A stretch of DNA of 64,000 nt, from positions 3,224,001 to 3,288,000 of the forward strand of contig NZ_CP073588.1 in the NCBI RefSeq assembly GCF_021560015.1, read 5' to 3'. The notes under the pieces were generated by a model. The model had not been told where the DNA came from and made no database searches. It worked only from the letters and a program-made list of their open reading frames with translations. This DNA is from Shewanella vesiculosa (GTDB lineage Bacteria > Pseudomonadota > Gammaproteobacteria > Enterobacterales > Shewanellaceae). The position numbers and the translations under genes are program-made. Below, one piece after another: positions 58,143 through 64,000 of this stretch. How positions within the stretch are numbered: position 1 is the stretch's first letter; every line of letters begins with the position of its first letter.

Positions 58143-60125
58143 ATGCCATTTCTAGGAAAATTAACTCTCGAGTCAATTCCGTATCATGAACCGATTATTA
58201 TGGTGACCCTTGCTGCGGTTGCCATTATTGGATTCATTATCGCGGCATTAATGACTAAGTATCAAAAATGGGGCGTGCTCTGGCATGACTGGTTAACCTC
58301 GGTTGACCATAAAAAACTCGGTATTATGTATATCGTGTTAGCAATGGTAATGCTGATCCGCGGTTTCTCTGACGCGATTATGATGCGAACTCAGCAAGCA
58401 CTTGCCACCAATGGCGCTGCGGGGTATTTACCACCTGAACATTACGACCAAATCTTCACTGCCCATGGCGTGATCATGATTATCTTTATGGCGATGCCAT
58501 TTATGATTGGTCTGATGAACTTAGTCGTACCATTGCAAATTGGTGCTCGTGATGTCGCGTTCCCGTTCTTAAACAATTTAAGCTTTTGGCTAACGACCTC
58601 TGGGGCGATATTAATCAATATATCACTTGGATTAGGTGAATTTGCCAAAACGGGTTGGGTAGCTTATCCGCCATTGTCAGAACTCGCATACAGTCCGGGG
58701 GTGGGGGTTGATTATTACATCTGGGCCTTGCAAATATCCGGCATAGGGACAACCTTAACCGGGGTGAACTTTATCGCCACTGTGTTAAAAATGCGCGCTC
58801 CAGGCATGAAGCTAATGCAAATGCCAATTTTCACTTGGGCCTGTACTTGGGCAAACGTGTTAATCGTTGCATCGTTCCCAATTTTAACCGCTGTGTTAGG
58901 TTTATTAACCTTAGACCGTTATTTAGATTTCCATTTCTTTACCAATGACGGTGGCGGTAACGCCATGATGTACATCAACCTGTTTTGGGCTTGGGGTCAT
59001 CCTGAAGTATACATTTTGGTATTACCAGCTTTCGGTATTTTCTCTGAAGTGTTTTCAACCTTTACCTCTAAGCGCTTATTTGGTTACACCTCAATGGTGT
59101 GGGCAACAGGTGCGATTTCTGTACTTGGCTTTATTGTGTGGTTACACCATTTCTTTACCATGGGGTCGAGCGCTAACGTTAACGCCTTCTTCGGGGTGAT
59201 GACCATGGTGATTGCGGTGCCGACTGGGGTAAAACTGTTTAACTGGTTATTTACCATTTATCGCGGCCGTTTACGTTTCACCGTGCCAGTATTGTGGTCT
59301 TTAGGCTTTATGGTGACCTTCACCATCGGCGGCATGACCGGAGTATTGTTAGCATTACCTGGCGCAGATTATGTACTACATAACAGCTTGTTTTTAATCG
59401 CCCATTTCCATAACACCATTATTGGTGGTGCGGTATTTGGTTACATGGCTGGTTTTGCCTACTGGTTCCCTAAAGCGATGGGCTTCCACCTCAATGAACG
59501 TTTAGGTAAGGCATCATTTTGGTGTTGGCAGATAGGCTTCTATATCGCCTTTATGCCGTTATATGTGCTTGGTTTTATGGGCATGACTCGTCGTATTAAC
59601 CACACAGATAACCCAGCGTGGAACTTCTGGCTTTACTTTGCCGTGGTCGGCGCGTTTATCATCCTTGTGGGTATTATTTTACAGTTTGTACAATTGTATG
59701 TCAGCTTCCGTGATCGTGAGCAAAACTTAGATACTACTGGTGATCCATGGAATGGCCATACGCTTGAGTGGTCAACCTCTTCACCACCACAGTTCTATAA
59801 CTATGCCCAGTTAGATCCAGTAACAGACATTGATGCGTTCACCGACATGAAAGAGAAAGGCACTGCCTATCAACGTCGTGAAACATACCAGCCGATTCAT
59901 ATGCCTAAAAATACCGCCAGTGGGATATTTATGGCCGCTGCGATTACCGCAATGGGATTTGCCGCAATTTGGCATATTTGGTGGTTAGCCATTGTTGGAT
60001 TTGCAGGTGCGTTTGTATTGTTCTTAATGCGTGCTTACGACAATGATGTTGACTACTACGTGCAACCAGACGAAATCGCGCGTATTGAAAATGCACATAT
60101 AGATAACGTAGCAAGGGGCAGATAA
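58143..60125 (+). CDS. cyoB: Cytochrome bo3 ubiquinol oxidase subunit I
   Basis: The catalytic and proton-pumping subunit, with heme b, heme o3 and CuB. The 660-aa protein has about fifteen helices and the family residues: [21 protein letters not shown] with the cross-linked His-Tyr pair, WLHHFFTMG and [10 protein letters not shown]. It starts 2 nt after the cyoA stop and ends overlapping the cyoC start (TAATG). Confidence 0.97.
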   Translation: MPFLGKLTLESIPYHEPIIMVTLAAVAIIGFIIAALMTKYQKWGVLWHDWLTSVDHKKLGIMYIVLAMVMLIRGFSDAIMMRTQQALATNGAAGYLPPEHYDQIFTAHGVIMIIFMAMPFMIGLMNLVVPLQIGARDVAFPFLNNLSFWLTTSGAILINISLGLGEFAKTGWVAYPPLSELAYSPGVGVDYYIWALQISGIGTTLTGVNFIATVLKMRAPGMKLMQMPIFTWACTWANVLIVASFPILTAVLGLLTLDRYLDFHFFTNDGGGNAMMYINLFWAWGHPEVYILVLPAFGIFSEVFSTFTSKRLFGYTSMVWATGAISVLGFIVWLHHFFTMGSSANVNAFFGVMTMVIAVPTGVKLFNWLFTIYRGRLRFTVPVLWSLGFMVTFTIGGMTGVLLALPGADYVLHNSLFLIAHFHNTIIGGAVFGYMAGFAYWFPKAMGFHLNERLGKASFWCWQIGFYIAFMPLYVLGFMGMTRRINHTDNPAWNFWLYFAVVGAFIILVGIILQFVQLYVSFRDREQNLDTTGDPWNGHTLEWSTSSPPQFYNYAQLDPVTDIDAFTDMKEKGTAYQRRETYQPIHMPKNTASGIFMAAAITAMGFAAIWHIWWLAIVGFAGAFVLFLMRAYDNDVDYYVQPDEIARIENAHIDNVARGR

Positions 60126-60748
60126 TGAGTATTGCTATTAAAGCAGATTTACACGACGCTCATTCTGCTGAGCACCATGATGAACACCACGATACCAGTG
60201 GTAACACCTTATTCGGTTTTTGGATTTATCTAATGACCGACTGTATTTTGTTCGCATCCGTTTTTGCGACTTATGCAGTGTTATTCATGAACACTGATGG
60301 TGGGGTGTCGGGCAAAGATATTTTCGAATTAGACTTCGTGCTTATCGAAACCGCCGCCTTACTAGTCAGTAGTATTACTTATGGCTTTGCCATGATTTGC
60401 GCTAGACACCAAAAGAAAGCGGCGACATTAGCGTGGTTGTTAATCACCTTCGCGTTAGGTTGTGTGTTTATCACGATGGAAGTGTACGAGTTCCATCATC
60501 TGATTGAACACGGCAATGGCCCAGATCGCAGCGCCTTTTTATCAGCATTTTTTGCCTTAGTCGGCATGCATGGTTTGCATGTTACCGCGGGCTTAATTTG
60601 GATGCTGATCATGATGGTCGAAGTTATCAAGTGCGGTTTAAATAATCGCAGTATCACTCGCCTAAGTTGCTTAAGTTTATTCTGGCATTTCTTAGACATC
60701 GTGTGGGTGTGTGTGTTTACCGTTGTTTATTTGTTAGGAGTCTTGTGA
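60125..60748 (+). CDS. cyoC: Cytochrome bo3 ubiquinol oxidase subunit III
   Basis: A structural subunit with five helices; 207 aa. The N-terminus is His-rich ([14 protein letters not shown]), followed by the family text [21 protein letters not shown] and, near the end, [10 protein letters not shown] and [11 protein letters not shown]. It overlaps cyoB by one base and cyoD by one base (TGATG). Confidence 0.96.
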   Translation: MSIAIKADLHDAHSAEHHDEHHDTSGNTLFGFWIYLMTDCILFASVFATYAVLFMNTDGGVSGKDIFELDFVLIETAALLVSSITYGFAMICARHQKKAATLAWLLITFALGCVFITMEVYEFHHLIEHGNGPDRSAFLSAFFALVGMHGLHVTAGLIWMLIMMVEVIKCGLNNRSITRLSCLSLFWHFLDIVWVCVFTVVYLLGVL

Positions 60749-61077
60749 TGAGCAATGCACATTCAAGCCACGGCGAGGGCGACTTTGGCGCCAGTGTTAA
60801 GTCATATATAGTCGGCTTTGTGTTATCGGTGATCTTAACCGGTATTCCATTTTGGTCGGTAATGACTCACAGCTTTGACCATACAACCACCTTATGGATT
60901 GTGGTTGCTGCGGCAATAGTACAAATCGTGGTGCACTTAAAGTACTTCCTTCATTTAGATTTTTCTAAAGAAGGCAGGATCAATACATTCTCTTTCTTAT
61001 TCACTGCACTGATTATTGTCATGGTAGTGGGTTTATCTGTGTGGATTATCTACGCAGCTAACGAATTGATGATGTAA
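60748..61077 (+). CDS. cyoD: Cytochrome bo3 ubiquinol oxidase subunit IV
   Basis: A small three-helix subunit that stabilises the CuB site in E. coli. The 109-aa protein starts MSNAHSSHG, has VKSYIVGFVLSVILTGIPFW, VHLKYFLHLDFS and a final helix. ATG at 60748 overlaps the cyoC stop and has AGGAG ahead; the longer frame from 60667 lies inside cyoC and is not used. Confidence 0.95.
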   Translation: MSNAHSSHGEGDFGASVKSYIVGFVLSVILTGIPFWSVMTHSFDHTTTLWIVVAAAIVQIVVHLKYFLHLDFSKEGRINTFSFLFTALIIVMVVGLSVWIIYAANELMM

Positions 61078-61090
61078 TTAGACAGCTATC

Positions 61091-62023
61091 ATGAATAATC
61101 AAGGTCAATCTATGTCAGCACAATTAACATCACGCTTACGAGGATATGTTCAGGTAACTAAGCCTGGCATCATCATGGGCAATTTAATTTCCGTCGCCGG
61201 CGGGTTTTTACTCGCCGCACAAGGTAACGTAGATTGGACCTTGATGTTTGCAACCATGATAGGGCTCTCTTTAGTGGTGGCGTCTGGTTGCGCTGTCAAT
61301 AATTGTATTGATCGCGATATCGACGCCAAAATGCAGCGTACTCGTAACAGAGTTACCGTTACCGGTGAAATATCGGTACAAGCTGTATTGAGCTTTGGCA
61401 TTGGTCTGGGGATTATTGGCTTTACCATGCTAGCCATATTCACTAACAATTTAGCGGTATTATTTGCCGCTATCGGTTATGTGGTTTATGTCGGCGTGTA
61501 CAGTCTATACATGAAGCGTAACTCGGTTTACGGCACCTTAGTGGGTAGTTTCTCAGGTGCTGTGCCACCCGTTGTAGGCTATTGTGCGGTCAGTGGACAA
61601 ATGGACACAGGTGCAATCATTTTGCTACTGATGTTCAGTTTATGGCAAATGCCACACTCGTATGCAATTGCAATATTTCGCTTTGATGACTATGCCGCAG
61701 CCAACATTCCGGTGTTACCTGTTGCTGAAGGTATGGCCAAAGCAAAACTGCATATAGTGCTCTACATTGCCGTGTTTGCATTGGTTAGCGCACTATTACC
61801 GCTTGCGGGTTATACAGGTATTGCCTTTATGGCCGTGACCTTTGCCACCAGTTTATGGTGGTTAGCCATGGCGTTAAAAGGTTATCGTCGCGACATCAAC
61901 TTACAGTCTTGGGCTAGGCAAGTATTTGGATTTTCCATTATTACCATTACCGCATTAAGCGTGACCATGGCATTGGACTTTCAAGTTGTAGCCCAACCTG
62001 CACTGCTAACATTAGCGCCTTAA
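61091..62023 (+). CDS. cyoE: Heme O synthase CyoE
   Basis: Farnesylates heme B to heme O for the bo3 oxidase. The 310-aa protein has the prenyltransferase signatures [36 protein letters not shown] (Asp-rich site, about residues 80-97) and [24 protein letters not shown] at 61112 ([13 protein letters not shown] upstream) would give 303 aa. It is intact and could in principle also replace the broken ctaB, but the step from heme O to heme A still needs ctaA. Confidence 0.95.
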   Translation: MNNQGQSMSAQLTSRLRGYVQVTKPGIIMGNLISVAGGFLLAAQGNVDWTLMFATMIGLSLVVASGCAVNNCIDRDIDAKMQRTRNRVTVTGEISVQAVLSFGIGLGIIGFTMLAIFTNNLAVLFAAIGYVVYVGVYSLYMKRNSVYGTLVGSFSGAVPPVVGYCAVSGQMDTGAIILLLMFSLWQMPHSYAIAIFRFDDYAAANIPVLPVAEGMAKAKLHIVLYIAVFALVSALLPLAGYTGIAFMAVTFATSLWWLAMALKGYRRDINLQSWARQVFGFSIITITALSVTMALDFQVVAQPALLTLAP

Positions 62024-62050
62024 GTCCCTCAGCAAAAATTAACCATTCTT

Positions 62051-62081
62051 AAGCCCATTGCATAACGCAATGGGCTTTTTT
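62051..62081 (+). terminator. Terminator of the cyo operon
   Basis: An 11-bp perfect stem AAGCCCATTGC / GCAATGGGCTT with a 5-nt loop and a run of T. It lies 27 bp after the cyoE stop. Confidence 0.93.
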
Positions 62082-62258
62082 ATTTGATTAATCAGAATAT
62101 TTTACTAGGCTTAAACTCTAAAAATTAAGCCATCAATTAGGATTTAACACTAAGGTCTAAGCTTAGTACTCGCTAAGATTTGGGGCTAAAATACACTAGA
62201 CCTCTCACGATTCAATAAGAATCACACCGAACTGTAAAGGCAAACATAAAGGGATCTT

Positions 62259-63067
62259 ATGTTTATCATGTCACGCCCAAGTCAGCATCCAGCGCTTGCA
62301 CTTAATAGTCAAAAATATCGTTCCGCGATTGTTGTTGCTAGTGTGCGCTTTGATCACGGTCAAATCACTTTATGCGGCCCCACAATCGCCGCCTACAGCG
62401 ACTATTTTTGGTAATTGGGATCATTGATAGCCCAGAACAAATCACGCTGTTACAGTTAACTCGTGACCAGAGTTACTTATACATACAATTAAACTTAATT
62501 GAGCCACAAAACAGCGTTGCTGAATGGGGTCGAATAGATATCCAGCAAGCAGATGTTCACTTTTTCCCAAGCTACAGTAGTAATCAACAACAGGGTCTAG
62601 TTGCCTATCAAATAGCTCATCCTAAATTGCACATAGCACTTACTGTCGAGTCAGCCCGGTTAGTCTTTAGTATCGACACTAATGGTGACAGCGTTGCCGA
62701 TGAACAACATCACTATGACATCACTCCAAGCCAATCTGTCTATGGTGTCTGGCATCAGTTGTCGACCCCGGCACTGAGTAGCTTGGTGCTGTTCGATAAT
62801 GGCTATTACGCCATGGTGAAGATTAACCTCCACCAAGACCCACAAGCTAATGAGCACTTCACCCATCTACAATGGGGGCGATTTGTACTGCAACAAAAGC
62901 AGCTGCTCATTGAGCCCATGTTTAATAGCCATCCACAACAAACATCAAGCTTATTAAGCGCCATTTCGAGCATTGTTTATCAGCCTAGCAAACAGCAATT
63001 GACGTTATCTTTTATGATGGAGGCCAATCCTGATGACATCGCGATTAATCAACGATATCGACATTAG
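62259..63067 (+). pseudogene. Secreted hypothetical protein, probably split by two frameshifts
   Basis: The long frame (from 62372) lacks a sensible N-terminus. Just upstream, another frame encodes a good signal peptide (LLLLVCALITVKSLYAA) and stops after GNWDH. Removing one base near 62405-62419 (five T or three G) joins it to the main frame at IIDSPEQITLLQL. Removing another A from five at 62311-62315 joins the signal to ATG at 62259, which has AAAGGGA ahead. The repaired protein would be about 268 aa, beta-rich (LYIQLNLIEP, GDSVADEQHH). No family recognised. The second repair is less certain than the first. Confidence 0.5.
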
Positions 63068-63093
63068 CTCAAACCGAATATGAAATTGCATAA

Positions 63094-63122
63094 AACGCGG
63101 TTAATAACAGGTAAACCACGTT
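63094..63122. repeat. Inverted repeat between two convergent genes
   Basis: AACGCGGTT / AACCACGTT with one internal mismatch and an 11-nt loop. It fills most of the 60-bp gap between two hypothetical genes. On the minus strand four T follow; it may be a weak terminator for either side. Confidence 0.5.
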
Positions 63123-63127
63123 AACGT

Positions 63128-63613
63128 TTAATAGGTAGTGTAACTATTTGCATTATCTAATTGAGCCAAAACCGATTTAACTAAGCTATCTCTCGCCACC
63201 AAATTAGGATCCATTGCAGCAAACTGCTCTAACATGGGTTCCGGTAAATTATCGAAAAAAATGATGTACTCCTGCGTAAAATCTAGCAGTGGAACAGCTT
63301 GCTTAAACGCTTTATTTGTCGTGCTAAAGTGACTGCTATCTTTAACCCATTGCTGCATCACCTCAATCCATAGCGGTTGATCGTTTAATCTGCTGAGGTA
63401 AGATTCTGCGTCTTGTTTACTCAGAAACTGCTGCGTCTTTACATCATAGAGATATAGCGCAGGAAACTGCGGCTTAGCCGTTTGGCTCGACACTTCAGAA
63501 TAAAGAGCCCCCTTTAAGTGACTACCTAAAGGCGTTATGTCTGCTGCAGTCGCCAGACCACTGGTTATGGTCACAACACCGAACAGTAAAAAAGTGATAC
63601 CTTTATTATGCAT
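63128..63613 (-). CDS. Secreted hypothetical protein
   Basis: A 161-aa protein with a signal peptide (about 1-23, HNKGITFLLFGVV to ATAA) and a mature part with many Leu, Gln and aromatic residues, no Cys, and no domain I know. It contains ALYLYDVKTQQFLSKQDAE, which reads like a small alpha/beta domain. ATG at 63613 has GGAGG seven nt upstream, a strong case against the longer frame. Alone on the minus strand; function unknown. Confidence 0.7.
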   Translation of the reverse strand: MHNKGITFLLFGVVTITSGLATAADITPLGSHLKGALYSEVSSQTAKPQFPALYLYDVKTQQFLSKQDAESYLSRLNDQPLWIEVMQQWVKDSSHFSTTNKAFKQAVPLLDFTQEYIIFFDNLPEPMLEQFAAMDPNLVARDSLVKSVLAQLDNANSYTTY

Positions 63614-63872
63614 GATCGTGCCTCCAAGCATAGCGAGGGGCAATCAAATCTAGAGGACTATGAGGTGAAATACTAATCGATGAAAGTTGGGTCAACATAG
63701 CAAATCCTTTTGTAAGTATATAATAAATAAACCTTCTCGCTGTTAGAGCTTATAGGCTATTTTTTTTCTGTCAACCAAGAATTAGCTTAGTTTTTAAGCA
63801 TGAAATTAAGTGCTTTATTCGCCTACCTGCGTTATCGTTAACGGATAAAAACAATATAAATGGAATTATAGA

Positions 63873-64000
63873 ATGTTTGAAATCCCCAAGGACAAAAACC
63901 GTTTCGCGCATATAAAAACGATCTCGATTATTATTATCACATGCATTTCACTCAGTTTTATTGCATTGTTTTTCGGTAAAAATGCCCTTTCAAGTTCATC
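63873..64000 (+). CDS. Start of a membrane protein, cut by the window end
   Basis: Forty-two codons are visible from ATG at 63873: a charged N-terminus (FEIPKDKNRFAHIKT) followed by a strongly hydrophobic helix (ISIIIITCISLSFIALFF) and GKNALSSS. This is the usual beginning of a sensor or signalling protein anchored by one helix, but nothing more can be said without the rest. The ribosome site is weak. Confidence 0.5.
   Translation, partial: MFEIPKDKNRFAHIKTISIIIITCISLSFIALFFGKNALSSS

Noticed and set aside
1..64000. tRNA, rRNA, CRISPR arrays, prophage or insertion sequences
   Set aside because: No repeat-spacer pattern, no transposase or integrase motif and no tRNA-like cloverleaf noticed on reading; a dedicated tRNA scan was not possible.

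Overview
The window reads as chromosome of a gammaproteobacterium of the Shewanella type. This is inferred from gene content and order: plsB divergent from lexA-sulA, then the caa3 oxidase cluster with DUF2909 and SURF1, then nfuA, comF and bioH. The AT-rich base composition would suit a cold- or marine-adapted species. Species assignment is not possible by eye. I saw no rRNA, tRNA, CRISPR array, insertion sequence or prophage.

Layout. 0-5 kb: an aromatic amino-acid permease gene coupled to plsB (both minus), facing lexA-sulA behind two SOS boxes. 5-14.3 kb: a caa3-type cytochrome c oxidase cluster (coxB-coxA-ctaG-coxC, DUF2909 on the other strand, SURF1, an SCO-like protein, ctaA, ctaB, sco) with an FNR-like box upstream. 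14.3-24.3 kb: polysaccharide deacetylase, MATE exporter, S9 peptidase, FKBP, nfuA, comF, bioH, a Q/P-rich orphan and an LTA-synthase-like sulfatase. 24.6-29 kb: eptA-dgkA-response regulator-histidine kinase, a lipid A phosphoethanolamine module with a PmrA-like box. 29-33.4 kb: tex, greB and a TSUP transporter. 33.5-41.8 kb: a membrane LuxR protein diverging from a TolC/adaptor/RND/DUF3240 metal-efflux type operon, then a CopC-like protein, a YceK-like lipoprotein and an orphan. 41.9-46.9 kb: the dabA-dabB inorganic-carbon pump genes with a divergent LysR regulator. 47-55.8 kb: a chemoreceptor, acnA, fumC, a CSS-EAL phosphodiesterase and a long RecX-family protein. 56.5-62 kb: a small membrane protein and the cyoABCDE quinol oxidase operon. 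62.2-64 kb: two secreted hypothetical proteins and the start of another gene.

How the parts work together. Two proton-pumping terminal oxidases are encoded: a cytochrome c oxidase with two fused cytochrome c domains, with its copper and heme A assembly genes, and a bo3 quinol oxidase with its own heme O synthase. EptA releases diacylglycerol when it decorates lipid A, and DgkA recycles it, probably under the two-component system downstream.

The most striking signal is not a gene family. Eight genes are split by frameshifts, about ten sites in all (eight clear, two probable), and each one is repaired by removing a single base, in nearly every case from a short homopolymer. They hit ctaA, ctaB, the LTA synthase, the LuxR gene, dabA, the LysR gene (twice), the membrane protein before cyo, and the 62.3 kb secreted protein (probably twice). 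The uniform direction points to homopolymer over-calling in the sequence. If the shifts are real, the cell cannot make heme A and has lost the DAB pump.
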